DNA from: Pseudomonas nicosulfuronedens
GTDB taxonomy: Bacteria > Pseudomonadota > Gammaproteobacteria > Pseudomonadales > Pseudomonadaceae
Length of the DNA: 64,000 bases
NCBI RefSeq assembly: GCF_005877905.1
Contig: NZ_SWDV01000023.1
Coordinates: forward strand, 82,013-146,012
Direction: 5' to 3'
The stretch's first letter is position 1; each line of letters begins with the position of its first letter. A program made the position numbers and the translations under genes. Below, in pieces: positions 44,536 to 52,979 of the stretch. The notes below the pieces were generated by a model that saw only the letters and a program-made list of their open reading frames with translations, made no database searches and was not told the DNA's origin.

Positions 44536-44552
44536 GGGTCGAAACCGGGGGC

Positions 44553-45449
44553 TCAACCCGTCGCAATGTCCAGTCCATCGGCCACCGCATGGCCGAACAG
44601 GCGCGCCGGCGCTTCGAGATTGCCCAGCAGGCGCGGGCGCACCAGCCAGAGCTGGATCAGTGGCTGGAAGTCCTCCAGTTGCAGCACCCGCAGCTGCTCG
44701 CGGTAGCGGCTGCGCGCCAGGGCCGGCGCCGGCACCAGGCCCAGCCCACGGCCTTCGGCCACCAGCCCGAGCTGCAATTCACTGCCGAAGGTTTCCAGGT
44801 TCAGTTGCAGGCCCAGGCCCTGGTCCGCCAGGGCGCGCTGCAGCCCGGCGCGGAAGCCGCAGCCGTCGGGGTTGAGGACCCAGCCATGCTGATGACAATC
44901 GACCAGGCGGCGCGCCTGCACTTCGCTGTCACGGGCAACCACCACGCAGAGTTCGATACGCCCCAGCGCAGTGGCGCCCAGGTCATCGGGGAAAACCTTG
45001 CTCGGCGGGAACAGCACCACCGCCGCATCCAGTTCAGCGTTCTCCAGGCGCGCCAGCAGATGACTGCCCCAGCCACTGCTGACCTGCGCCCGCAGCTCCG
45101 GGTACTCGTCCGCCAGCCGCCGCAAGGCCTCCAGCAGCACCACCTCGCCGATGCTCTGCGGCACACCCAGGCGCAGCACGCCGCTGGGTGCGGTGTCGCT
45201 GGCCACCAGCTCGCGCAGCCCGTCCACCTCCCGCAACACTCGGCGGCACTGCTCGAACACCTTCAGGCCCGCAGCAGTGGGCTTGAGTGGCTTGGTATTG
45301 CGGTCCAGCAACTCGACCCCGAGGGATTCCTCCAGGCTCTGCACCCGTCGGGTAATAGCCGACTGGGTCAACCCCAGGCTTTCGGCAGCCTGGCTGAGGG
45401 AGGCGTTGCGGATCACCGCGACGAAGGCATCGATGTCGTCGATCTTCAT
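44553..45449 (-). CDS. LysR-family regulator of the sulfonate/thiol genes
   Basis: A 298-residue LysR-type regulator. The N-terminal winged HTH is clear (FVAVIRNASLSQAAESLGLTQSAITRRVQSLEESLG; recognition region SAITRRVQ at about residues 30-37), followed by an effector-binding domain starting near 90 (GVLRLGVPQSIGEVVLLEAL). It is divergent from the thiol dioxygenase gene with 113 bases between them and next to the sulfonate operon, so it most likely controls both, possibly sensing a sulfur metabolite. It matches PA2601 in position, from memory. ATG at 45449. Confidence 0.93.
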   Translation of the reverse strand: MKIDDIDAFVAVIRNASLSQAAESLGLTQSAITRRVQSLEESLGVELLDRNTKPLKPTAAGLKVFEQCRRVLREVDGLRELVASDTAPSGVLRLGVPQSIGEVVLLEALRRLADEYPELRAQVSSGWGSHLLARLENAELDAAVVLFPPSKVFPDDLGATALGRIELCVVVARDSEVQARRLVDCHQHGWVLNPDGCGFRAGLQRALADQGLGLQLNLETFGSELQLGLVAEGRGLGLVPAPALARSRYREQLRVLQLEDFQPLIQLWLVRPRLLGNLEAPARLFGHAVADGLDIATG

Positions 45450-45463
45450 GGGGCTGGCACCAA

Positions 45464-45507
45464 TTGCATTTCTCGCATATTAGCTTAGATTCAAAATGCA
45501 TTTCAGG
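45464..45507. promoter_or_regulatory. LysR/dioxygenase divergent promoter with operator-like half-sites
   Basis: Within 113 bases between the two divergent start codons lie TTGCATTTCTCGCATATT (45464-45481) and AAATGCATTT followed by CAGG (45494-45507). Both resemble the AATATGC/GCATATT arms found upstream of the sulfonate operon, suggesting autoregulation and co-regulation. Confidence 0.5.
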
Positions 45508-45562
45508 AATAAAAAAGCGTTTGCTACCGTAGCGCCAGAACCTTCCGGAGTGAATACCCCGC

Positions 45563-46168
45563 ATGTCAGCTCCCCTGCGCCTCGACCGCCTGCGCCAGTT
45601 CATCGGCAATCTCGCGGCCCTGATCGACACCACCCCCGACGAAGCTGCACTCCTCACCGGGGCACGCCCGCTGCTGGCCGAGCTGGTCCGCCACGACGAC
45701 TGGTTGCCCGAGGACTACGCCCGCCCCGACCCGCAGCGCTACCAGCAATACCTGCTGCACGCCGACTCACGGCAGCGCTTCTCCGTAGTCAGCTTCGTCT
45801 GGGGCCCAGGCCAGCGCACACCGGTGCATGACCACCGCGTCTGGGGTCTGATCGGCATGTTGCGTGGCGCCGAGTATTCGCAGCCCTTCGCCTTCGCCGC
45901 CGACGGCAGCCTGCGGCCTGCCGGGGAGCCGCAGCGCCTGGAGCCGGGCGAAGTGGAAGCGGTGTCGCCGCGCATCGGCGACATCCACCAGGTGAGCAAC
46001 GCCTTCGCCGACCGATCCTCCATCAGCATCCACGTCTACGGCGCCAACATCGGCGCGGTCCGGCGTGCCGTCTTCAGCGCCGAAGGTGAAGAAAAGCCCT
46101 TCATCTCCGGCTATTCCAACAGTCAGTTGCCCAATATCTGGGACCTGTCGAAAGAGAACAACGCATGA
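45563..46168 (+). CDS. Cysteine dioxygenase family protein, 3-mercaptopropionate dioxygenase-like
   Basis: A cupin-fold non-haem iron dioxygenase that oxidises a thiol to a sulfinate. The 201-residue protein has the three iron-binding histidines: H89 and H91 in PVHDHRVWG and H142 in GDIHQVSN. Spacing fits bacterial 3-mercaptopropionate dioxygenases, and the PAO1 counterpart (PA2602, recalled) acts on 3-mercaptopropionate and cysteine. The start is ATG at 45563 with GGAG rather distant (12 bases). It overlaps the rhodanese gene by four bases (ATGA), so the two products probably act in one route. Confidence 0.9.
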   Translation: MSAPLRLDRLRQFIGNLAALIDTTPDEAALLTGARPLLAELVRHDDWLPEDYARPDPQRYQQYLLHADSRQRFSVVSFVWGPGQRTPVHDHRVWGLIGMLRGAEYSQPFAFAADGSLRPAGEPQRLEPGEVEAVSPRIGDIHQVSNAFADRSSISIHVYGANIGAVRRAVFSAEGEEKPFISGYSNSQLPNIWDLSKENNA

Positions 46169-47748
46169 GCCAGATCGCCCGCCGCCGCTTCCACGACATC
46201 CGTGCCGCCCTCCTCGCCCGCGAGGAGCTGGCGCTTCTGGACGTGCGCGAGGAAGACCCCTTCGCCCAGGAACACCCGCTGTTCGCCGCCAACGTGCCGC
46301 TGTCCAAGCTGGAGCTGGAGATCTACGCCCGCGTGCCGCGCCGCGATACGCCGGTTACCGTCTATGACGATGGCGAGGGCCTGGCCCAGGTTGCCGCACA
46401 ACGCCTGCTGGAGCTGGGCTACAGCGACGTCGCCCTGCTCGACGGCGGGCTGGCCGGCTGGCGTGACGCCGGGGGCGAACTGTTCAAGGACGTCAATGTG
46501 CCGAGCAAGTCCTTCGGCGAACTGGTGGAGGCTGAGCGTCACACCCCGTCGCTCGCTGCGGAGGAAGTAAAGGCCCTGCTCGATACCCAGGCCGACATGG
46601 TGGTGCTCGATGCCCGCCGCTTCGACGAATACCAGACCATGAGCATTCCCGGCGGCGTCAGCGTCCCCGGTGCCGAGCTGGTGTTGCGTGTCGCCGAGCT
46701 GGCGCCGAACCCCGCCACCCGCGTGATCGTCAACTGCGCCGGGCGCACCCGCAGCATCATCGGCACCCAGTCGCTGGTGAATGCCGGTATCCCCAACCCG
46801 GTGTCGGCGCTGCGCAACGGCACCATCGGCTGGACCCTCGCCGGCCAGCAGCTGGAGCACGGCCAGGCACGGCGCTTCGCCGAGGTCTCCGCGACCACCC
46901 GCGAATCCGCGGCTCAGCGAGCCCGCGCCGTGGCTGATCGTGCTCAGGTCGCACGGATCGATCTCACCGGCCTGCGCCAATGGCAGGCCGAGGCTGCGCG
47001 CACCACCTACCTGTTCGACGTACGCACCCCGGAAGAATACGAAGCCGGCCACCTGCCGAGTTCGCGTTCCACTCCCGGCGGCCAGCTGGTGCAGGAGACA
47101 GACCACGTCGCCAGTGTGCGTGGCGCCCGCCTGGTGCTGGTGGATGACGACGGCGTGCGCGCCAACATGAGCGCCTCCTGGCTGGCCCAGATGGGCTGGC
47201 AGGTGGCCGTGCTGGACGGGCTGTCCGCCAGCGACTTCAGCGAAACAGGCGCGTGGAATGCACCACTGCCGGCCAGGCCGCAAGCCGAGGCCATCAGCCC
47301 GCAGACCCTCGCCGACTGGCTGCGCGAACCGGGCACCGCCGTGCTCGACTTCACCGCCAGCGCCAACTACGTGAAACGCCACATCCCCGGTGCTGCCTGG
47401 GCCCTGCGCAGCCAGTTGAAACAAGCGCTGGCGCAACTGGGCGATGCCCAGCGCTACGTGCTCACCTGCGGCAGCAGCCTGCTGGCGCGCTTCGCCGTGG
47501 CCCAAGTGGAAGCCCTCGGCGGCAAGCCGGTGTTCCTGCTCGACGGAGGCACCGGCGCCTGGGTCGCCGCCGGCCTGCCCACCGAGGAAGGAGAAAGCCT
47601 GCTGGCCGCACCGCGCATCGACCGCTACCGCCGCCCCTACGAGGGCACCGACAACCCGCGCGAAGCCATGCAGGGCTATCTGGATTGGGAGTTCGGACTG
47701 GTGGAACAACTGGGCCGCGACGGCACCCACGGCTTCTTCGTGATCTGA
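46165..47748 (+). CDS. Four-domain rhodanese (thiosulfate/sulfane sulfurtransferase)
   Basis: This 527-residue cytoplasmic protein is built from four rhodanese domains in tandem. The second has a catalytic cysteine at 191 (NCAGRTRS) and the fourth at 435 (TCGSSLLAR). In the first and third the corresponding loop lacks cysteine (YDDGEG at 67-72 and VDDDGVR at 326-332), so these are inactive or structural. Rhodaneses move sulfane sulfur between thiols. Coupled translation with the thiol dioxygenase suggests handling of sulfur released from organosulfur compounds. A strong terminator follows. Confidence 0.93.
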   Translation: MSQIARRRFHDIRAALLAREELALLDVREEDPFAQEHPLFAANVPLSKLELEIYARVPRRDTPVTVYDDGEGLAQVAAQRLLELGYSDVALLDGGLAGWRDAGGELFKDVNVPSKSFGELVEAERHTPSLAAEEVKALLDTQADMVVLDARRFDEYQTMSIPGGVSVPGAELVLRVAELAPNPATRVIVNCAGRTRSIIGTQSLVNAGIPNPVSALRNGTIGWTLAGQQLEHGQARRFAEVSATTRESAAQRARAVADRAQVARIDLTGLRQWQAEAARTTYLFDVRTPEEYEAGHLPSSRSTPGGQLVQETDHVASVRGARLVLVDDDGVRANMSASWLAQMGWQVAVLDGLSASDFSETGAWNAPLPARPQAEAISPQTLADWLREPGTAVLDFTASANYVKRHIPGAAWALRSQLKQALAQLGDAQRYVLTCGSSLLARFAVAQVEALGGKPVFLLDGGTGAWVAAGLPTEEGESLLAAPRIDRYRRPYEGTDNPREAMQGYLDWEFGLVEQLGRDGTHGFFVI

Positions 47749-47765
47749 CCCGAGCCGGAAATGAC

Positions 47766-47804
47766 AGCGCCCGCCAACAGTCTCCTGTAGGCGGGCGCTT
47801 TTCC
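47766..47804 (+). terminator. Rho-independent terminator after the rhodanese gene
   Basis: AGCGCCCGCC (47766-47775) pairs perfectly with GGCGGGCGCT (47790-47799), followed by TTTCC. It lies between the rhodanese gene and the convergent YedA-like gene. Confidence 0.9.
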
Positions 47805-47813
47805 TTCAGCCGA

Positions 47814-48716
47814 TCAGGTCGCGGCTCCGCGTCGCCACTGCGGCAGGCCGATCAGTACCACCGCACTGATGATCACCGCCATCGCCAGGGATTCCGCCAG
47901 GCCGATGTGCTCGCCGGCGAACACCACGCCGAGCATCACCGCCACCGCCGGGTTGACGTAGGCATAGCTGGTTGCCGCCGCCGGGCGCACATTCGCCAGC
48001 AGGTACATGTAGGCGCTGAAGGCGATGATCGAGCCGAACACCACCAGGTAGGCCAGAGCACCCCAGCCGGCGGCCGTGGGCATCTGCTCCAGGCGCTCGC
48101 CGCTGAGGAAGCTGCCCAGCAGCAGCACACCGCCGCCCACCAGCATCTCCACCGCGCTGGCCATGGCGCCGCCAGGCAGGTCCAGGCGCCGACTCCACAC
48201 CGAACCGAAGGCCCAGGTCGCCGCCGCAAAGATAATCAGCGCTGCCCCCGCCGGACTGCCCTGCAGGTTCGACCCCAGGTTGAGCAGCACGATACCGAAC
48301 AGGCCCAGGGCGATGCCGGCCCACTCCAGCGCGTTGGTGCGGTTGCCGAAGAAGCGCCCGAACACCAGGGTGAACAGCGGCACGGTCGCCACCGCCAGCG
48401 CCGCCACACCCGAGGCCACGCCCCAGTGCTCGGCCACCGTCACCCCGCCATTGCCGCAACTGAGCAGGAGGATGCCGATGGCGCCCGCCGACAGGCACTG
48501 CCTGAGCGTCGGCAACGGTGCGCCGCGCGAGAGCATCCAGATGAACAGGATCGCCCCGGCGATGACGAAGCGGCAGCCGGCCATCAGCATCGGCGGCCAG
48601 GATTCGACGCCGATGCGGATCACCAGGTAGGTCGAACCCCAGATGAAGTAGAGGGCGAAGAACGCAGCAATCAGGGTCAGTGAGACGCGGGCTCTGGGCA
48701 TGGGCATCGTGGTCAT
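47814..48716 (-). CDS. EamA-family drug/metabolite exporter (YedA-like)
   Basis: A 300-residue inner-membrane protein with ten predicted helices in two EamA repeats. The N-terminal FALYFIWGSTYLVIRIG and the SYAYVNPAVAVMLGVVFAGE segment are characteristic of the YedA branch, often linked to amino-acid or drug efflux. The ATG is at 48716, with in-frame ATGs at 48707 and nearby; no strong ribosome site separates them. It is divergent from an Lrp-type regulator, a common pairing for amino-acid exporters, so the regulator probably senses its substrate. Confidence 0.88.
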   Translation of the reverse strand: MTTMPMPRARVSLTLIAAFFALYFIWGSTYLVIRIGVESWPPMLMAGCRFVIAGAILFIWMLSRGAPLPTLRQCLSAGAIGILLLSCGNGGVTVAEHWGVASGVAALAVATVPLFTLVFGRFFGNRTNALEWAGIALGLFGIVLLNLGSNLQGSPAGAALIIFAAATWAFGSVWSRRLDLPGGAMASAVEMLVGGGVLLLGSFLSGERLEQMPTAAGWGALAYLVVFGSIIAFSAYMYLLANVRPAAATSYAYVNPAVAVMLGVVFAGEHIGLAESLAMAVIISAVVLIGLPQWRRGAAT

Positions 48717-48866
48717 GGGTGGGGCTCGACAAGGCAGGCAAGGCGCTTCATTTTATGCAGGTCAACTGCCCCGGATAAGGCACAGACAACGCCATTACAG
48801 GCATAACACTTTTCATTCGATGGATTTTCTTAAGCCTTGCCGTCGAATCAAAACCGGAGTCGATTC

Positions 48867-49313
48867 ATGGACAAGTACGACCGCGCGTTGCTCGCCGCTC
48901 TGCTCGAAGACGGCCGCCTGTCCTTCGCCGAACTGGCCCGGCGCATCAACCTCTCCCCTCCCGCCGTTGCCGACCGCGTGGCGCGCCTGGAGGCCGACGG
49001 GGTCATCACCGGCTACCACGCCAGCGTAGACCTGTCGAAGATGGGGCGCTCGATCCAGTGCCTGATCGAGTTGCGGCTGAACGACCACCGCAGCAAGACC
49101 ATGCTCGACCCGCTGCTGGAAATCCCGCAGATCATCGACTGCTACCGCATCACCGGCGAAGCCTGCGTGATGCTCAAGGTAGCGGTCAGCTGCACCCAGG
49201 AGCTGGAGGAGTTGATCGACCGGCTGGCCCAGTTCGGCACCAGCAAGACTTCGCTGGTGCTTTCCACGCCCTTCTCGCGGCGTGTGCATCCGGGGATGTT
49301 GCAGGGTGGTTGA
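48867..49313 (+). CDS. Lrp/AsnC-family transcriptional regulator
   Basis: A 148-residue regulator with an N-terminal winged HTH (LSFAELARRINLSPPAVADRVARLEADGVI; key region SPPAVADRVARLE at about 35-47) and a C-terminal RAM/AsnC ligand domain (CYRITGEACVMLKV). Such proteins form octamers that respond to amino acids. CGGAG precedes the ATG at 48867. It is divergent from the YedA-like exporter with 150 bases between them, so it is the likely regulator of that gene. Confidence 0.92.
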   Translation: MDKYDRALLAALLEDGRLSFAELARRINLSPPAVADRVARLEADGVITGYHASVDLSKMGRSIQCLIELRLNDHRSKTMLDPLLEIPQIIDCYRITGEACVMLKVAVSCTQELEELIDRLAQFGTSKTSLVLSTPFSRRVHPGMLQGG

Positions 49314-49368
49314 GGGGCGTTTCTAGAACGCAATTGCGCGCACGAACGCCACGCGCGTTGGCCTTTCG

Positions 49369-49441
49369 TAGGAGCGAGCTTGCTCGCGAACCGTCCAGAC
49401 GGCGGTGTCGACCGGTGTTCGCGAGCAAGCTCGCTCCTACA
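49369..49441. repeat. Inverted pair of REP elements
   Basis: Two facing copies of the GTAGGAGCGAGCTTGCTCGC family with about 25 bases between them, after the Lrp gene and before the thiolase terminator. Confidence 0.92.
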
Positions 49442-49461
49442 GGTAATGCCCCGTATCGCGG

Positions 49462-49498
49462 ATAAAAAAAGGCGGCGCCGCTCGCGCGGTGCCGCCTG
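49462..49498 (-). terminator. Rho-independent terminator after the thiolase gene
   Basis: On the minus strand GGCGGCACCGC pairs with GCGGCGCCGCC (one mismatch) and is followed by TTTTTTTAT. It ends the thiolase transcript. Confidence 0.92.
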
Positions 49499-49554
49499 AA
49501 GTCACGGAGTTGCTACATCGCGGAACCGAAATGCATCGGTCCCGCTGTATTGGA

Positions 49555-50832
49555 TTACCGTTCGATGATCGCGGTCACACCTTGACCGCCTGCCGCACAC
49601 ACCGAGATCAATCCACGCCCCTTGCCGGCAACGTCCAGCAGCTTGGCCAGGTTGGTGACAATGCGCCCGCCAGTGGCGGCGAACGGATGGCCGGCGGCCA
49701 GCGAGCTGCCTTTCACATTGAGCTTGCTGCGGTCGATGGAGCCCAGAGGTGCGTCGAGGCCGAGGCGGGTCTTGCAGTAGTCCGCGTCCTCCCATGCCTT
49801 GAGGGTGCAGAGCACCTGGGCGGCGAAGGCTTCGTGGATCTCGTAGAAGTCGAAGTCCTGCAGGGTCAGGCCGTTGCGCGCCAGCAGGCGCGGCACCGCG
49901 TAGACCGGCGCCATCAGCAGGCCCTCGTGGCCGCCGACGAAATCCACCGCCGCCGCTTCGCCATCCTTGAAATACGCCAGGATCGGAAGACCGCGCTCCT
50001 TCGCCCATTCTTCGCTGGCCAGCAGCACCACCGAAGCACCATCGGTCAGCGGCGTGGAGTTGGCGGCCGTCAGGGTGCCGCGCGGCCCCTTCTCGAACAC
50101 CGGCTTGAGGGTGCCGATCTTCTCCAGGTTGATATCCGGGCGCAGATTCTGGTCGCGCACCAGGCCACGGAACGGCGTCATCAGGTCGTTCTGCCAGCCC
50201 TCGTCATAGGCGGCGGCCAGCTTGTGGTGGCTCTCGTAGGCCAGCTTGTCCTGCTCGTCGCGCGGGATAGCCCAGGTCTGCGCCATCAGCTCGCAGTGCT
50301 CGCCCATCGACAGCCCGGTGCGCGGCTCACCATTCTTCGGGATGTGCGGCATCAGATGGCGCGGGCGGATCTTCAACAGGCTCCTGATCTTCTCGCCGTT
50401 GGATTTGCCGCGGTTGGCTTCCAGGAGGATCTTGCGCAGCCCTTCGTTAACCCCGATGGGCGCATCGGAGGTGGTGTCCACGCCGCCGGCGATGCCGCAG
50501 TCGATCTGCCCGAGGGCGATCTTGTTGGCCACCAGGATCGCTGCTTCCAGGCCGGTGCCGCAGGCTTGCTGGATGTCATAGGCCGGGGTCTCCGGCGCCA
50601 GGCGCGTGCCCAGCACGCACTCGCGGGTCAGGTTGAAGTCGCGCGAATGCTTGAGCACAGCGCCAGCGACAACCTCGCCCAGGCGTTCGCCGTGCAGCTT
50701 GTAGCGCTCGATCAGCCCGTCCAGCGCGGAGGTCAGCATCTCCTGGTTGCTCACCGTGGCGTACACGGTATTGGAGCGGGCGAAGGGAATACGGTTGCCG
50801 CCGACGATGGCGACCCGGCGCAATTGGGTCAT
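49555..50832 (-). CDS. Acetyl-CoA acyltransferase (thiolase, FadI-like)
   Basis: This 425-residue thiolase catalyses the last step of beta-oxidation or the reverse condensation. The acyl-accepting cysteine is in QQACGTGLEA (about residue 91), the active histidines are in NEFGGF-equivalent YEIHEAFAA and LAAGHPFAATGGR, and the second cysteine is in SVCAAGGQGV near the C-terminus. The sequence is closest in style to FadI-type long-chain thiolases. AGGAGCTCTGC precedes the ATG at 50832. It is divergent from the long-form FabG gene with 168 bases between; the pair matches PA4785/PA4786 in order. Confidence 0.92.
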   Translation of the reverse strand: MTQLRRVAIVGGNRIPFARSNTVYATVSNQEMLTSALDGLIERYKLHGERLGEVVAGAVLKHSRDFNLTRECVLGTRLAPETPAYDIQQACGTGLEAAILVANKIALGQIDCGIAGGVDTTSDAPIGVNEGLRKILLEANRGKSNGEKIRSLLKIRPRHLMPHIPKNGEPRTGLSMGEHCELMAQTWAIPRDEQDKLAYESHHKLAAAYDEGWQNDLMTPFRGLVRDQNLRPDINLEKIGTLKPVFEKGPRGTLTAANSTPLTDGASVVLLASEEWAKERGLPILAYFKDGEAAAVDFVGGHEGLLMAPVYAVPRLLARNGLTLQDFDFYEIHEAFAAQVLCTLKAWEDADYCKTRLGLDAPLGSIDRSKLNVKGSSLAAGHPFAATGGRIVTNLAKLLDVAGKGRGLISVCAAGGQGVTAIIER

Positions 50833-51000
50833 GCAGAGCTCCTGGGTGGATGAGCGTTAAAGTGCGCTCAAGGCTAACCTTAGCCGCTTGTGTCGCATTG
50901 GCCGCCCCGCCGTTGCGCAGGTCAGCGCGGTCAATTGCGCCGAACCCGCCGCTGCGTAGAGTGGTCAGCACTTTAGAGACCTTGTGCAGGAGCCCGTTCC

Positions 51001-52356
51001 ATGACCGATCGCTACATCGCCTTCGCCAACTCCAACGTCGGCCGCCGCCTGGTCGGAGCCCTCGGCCTGCCCGCGCCGGTCCGCCTGGAGCGCTGGAGCG
51101 CCGGGCGCACGCGGCCGGTGGACGGAGCGCTGCTGCTCGGTGGCGAGGGCAACCTGAACGAGGCAGTGCTGCCGTTCGCCGAGCGCCTGACCGACGCAGT
51201 GTTCTCCTTCAGCGAAGGCCAGTACGGCCTGCCGCGCTGGACCGCCGAGCATGGGCCGAAGCTCAAGGCCATCGTCTTCGACGCCAGCGGCCTGAGCCGT
51301 TTCGAGCAGACCCTCGAGCTGCGCACCTTCTTCCAGGGCGCCCTCAAGGGCCTGGATAAATGCCCGCACGTGGTGATCCTCGGCCGCGCGCCGGAGTCCG
51401 TGAAAGACCCCATCGCCGCCAGCGTGCAGCGCAGCCTGGAAGGCTTCAGCCGTTCCCTGGGCAAGGAAATCCGCCGCGGCGGTAACGTGCAACTGGTCTA
51501 CGTCGGCAAGGGCGCCGAGGACCAGCTCGAAGGCGCGCTGCGTTTCTTCCTCTCGCCCAAGAGCGCCTATGTGTCCGGGCAGGTCGTGCGCCTGTCCGCC
51601 TACGACAAGCAGGTGCAGGACTGGAGCCGTCCGCTGGTGGGCAAGCGCGCGCTGGTGACCGGCGCCGCCCGTGGCATCGGTGCGGCCATCGCCGAGACCC
51701 TCGCCCGTGACGGCGCCGAAGTGGTGCTGCTGGATGTGCCGCCAGCCAAGGAAGCCCTGGATGCGCTGGCCGCGCGCCTGGGTGGACGTGGCGTGGCGCT
51801 GGACATCTGCGCCGCCGATGCCGGTGCGCAACTGGTCGAGGCGCTACCCGATGGCGTCGACATCGTGGTGCATAACGCCGGCATCACCCGCGACAAGACG
51901 GTCGCCAAGATGAGCGAGGCGTTCTGGACCTCGGTCATCGACGTCAACCTGAAAGCCCCGCAAGTGCTGACCCAGGCGCTACTGGACGCCGGCAAGCTGC
52001 ACGACGACGGCAGGGTGGTGCTGCTCGCCTCCATCAGCGGTATCGCCGGCAACATGGGCCAGACCAACTATGCGGTGAGCAAGGCCGGCCTGATCGGTCT
52101 GGCGCAGGCCTGGGCGCCGGCGCTGGGCAAGAAAGGCATCAGCATCAATGCGGTGGCGCCGGGCTTCATCGAGACGCAGATGACCGCCGCCATCCCGCTG
52201 ACCATCCGCGAAGCCGGCCGGCGCATGAACTCCATGGGCCAGGGCGGCCTGCCGCAGGACGTCGCCGAGACTGTGGCCTGGTTCGCCCAGCCGGGTTCGG
52301 GCGCAGTGAGCGGACAGGTACTGCGGGTCTGCGGGCAGAGCCTGCTGGGCGCCTGA
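51001..52356 (+). CDS. High-molecular-weight 3-oxoacyl-(ACP/CoA) reductase, FabG4 type
   Basis: A 451-residue short-chain dehydrogenase with an extra N-terminal flavodoxin-like region of about 200 residues, the FabG4 architecture. The C-terminal Rossmann domain has TGAARGIGAAIAETLA (cofactor loop, about residues 220-235), the structural NAG motif in VHNAGITRDK, and the catalytic serine, tyrosine and lysine in ASISGIAG and YAVSK. FabG4-type enzymes reduce 3-oxoacyl-CoA. AGGAG precedes the ATG at 51001. With the divergent thiolase and the nearby MaoC protein it suggests an acyl-CoA chain-modifying route. Confidence 0.92.
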   Translation: MTDRYIAFANSNVGRRLVGALGLPAPVRLERWSAGRTRPVDGALLLGGEGNLNEAVLPFAERLTDAVFSFSEGQYGLPRWTAEHGPKLKAIVFDASGLSRFEQTLELRTFFQGALKGLDKCPHVVILGRAPESVKDPIAASVQRSLEGFSRSLGKEIRRGGNVQLVYVGKGAEDQLEGALRFFLSPKSAYVSGQVVRLSAYDKQVQDWSRPLVGKRALVTGAARGIGAAIAETLARDGAEVVLLDVPPAKEALDALAARLGGRGVALDICAADAGAQLVEALPDGVDIVVHNAGITRDKTVAKMSEAFWTSVIDVNLKAPQVLTQALLDAGKLHDDGRVVLLASISGIAGNMGQTNYAVSKAGLIGLAQAWAPALGKKGISINAVAPGFIETQMTAAIPLTIREAGRRMNSMGQGGLPQDVAETVAWFAQPGSGAVSGQVLRVCGQSLLGA

Positions 52357-52380
52357 TCGGTTCCAATCGACTCCATCTGA

Positions 52381-52456
52381 AGGATGGCGTGGAGCGAAGC
52401 GATACCCATCAATCCCTGCGGCAGCATGGGTATCGCTTAGGCTCCTCCCATCCTAC
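52381..52456. repeat. Intergenic inverted repeat, GATGGGTATCGC family, copy 2
   Basis: AGGATGGCGTGGAGCGAAGC is followed by GATACCCATC and later ATGGGTATCGCTT and CCCATCCTAC. The arms and core match the element at 19899-19978, though with mismatches in the right arm. It lies after the FabG-like gene. A degenerate GTAGTAGCGCC...GGCCCACCGC palindrome follows at about 52472-52505. Confidence 0.85.
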
Positions 52457-52510
52457 GAACTGGAACTTCCCTGTAGTAGCGCCCCACGGGCATGGCCCAC
52501 CGCTAAAGGA

Positions 52511-52915
52511 TCAGCTTCGCGCCGCGATCAGCTCGCGAAACTCCTCCGCGCTCACCCGGTGATCGCCATTGCGGTCGGCGCGCACGATCAGCGCCGGCTC
52601 CTGGGTCAGGAATTCCGCTTGGCTGACCTTGCCGTCACCGTCCTGGTCCGGCCACGCGATGGCGTTGGGCGAGACCTGCACGCTGGGATTGGGCGGGGTC
52701 ACTTCTTCGCGGGTGAGCAGGCCATCCTGGTTCCGGTCCAGCCGGTGGAACATGCGCACGCGCATGGCGGACAGGTCTTCGGCCTCGATGAAGCCGCTGC
52801 CATCGCGGTCCAGTCGGGAAAACGCCGTCTCGCCCATTTCGCCCGCCACGGCTTGCTGAGCGGTCAGCAGCAGGACGGTGGACAGCAGCAGGGTCTGGCG
52901 GATTCGGCTTTGCAT
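52511..52915 (-). CDS. Exported EF-hand calcium-binding protein
   Basis: A 134-residue protein with a signal peptide (MQSRIRQTLLLSTVLLLTAQ, cleaved after QQAVA) and four EF-hand-type loops: D36-E47 (DRDGSGFIEAED), D60-E71 (DRNQDGLLTREE), D90-E101 (DQDGDGKVSQAE) and D114-E125 (DRNGDHRVSAEE). The last loop is slightly degenerate (H instead of G). It is likely a periplasmic calcium sensor or buffer. I chose the ATG at 52915; a longer frame upstream overlaps the AraC gene and lacks meaning. It lies 64 bases after the AraC gene and could be co-transcribed. Confidence 0.88.
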   Translation of the reverse strand: MQSRIRQTLLLSTVLLLTAQQAVAGEMGETAFSRLDRDGSGFIEAEDLSAMRVRMFHRLDRNQDGLLTREEVTPPNPSVQVSPNAIAWPDQDGDGKVSQAEFLTQEPALIVRADRNGDHRVSAEEFRELIAARS

Positions 52916-52979
52916 CGGGCGTACCTTGGCGGAAATTGACCGGCAAAGCCTATCCAGAGGCGGACTCGAAACGGTTCGA

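Larger units (their letters stand above)
44245..44552. promoter_or_regulatory. Promoter region of the sulfonate operon, with a REP element
   Basis: The 308-base gap between the second LLM gene and lysR is AT-rich at 44280-44400 and contains the inverted repeat described separately. A single REP copy occupies 44511-44535 next to the 3' end of lysR. No gene is visible. Confidence 0.55.

Noticed and set aside
45455..45467. Sigma-54-like promoter TGGCAC...TTGC near the lysR start
   Set aside because: The spacing between the two elements is three bases instead of five, so the GG and GC dinucleotides are too close for a functional -24/-12 promoter.
12085..49441. CRISPR-like repeats
   Set aside because: The recurring GTAGGAGCGAGC sequences occur singly or as inverted pairs in separate gaps, not as regularly spaced direct repeats, and no cas gene is present. 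They are REP elements.
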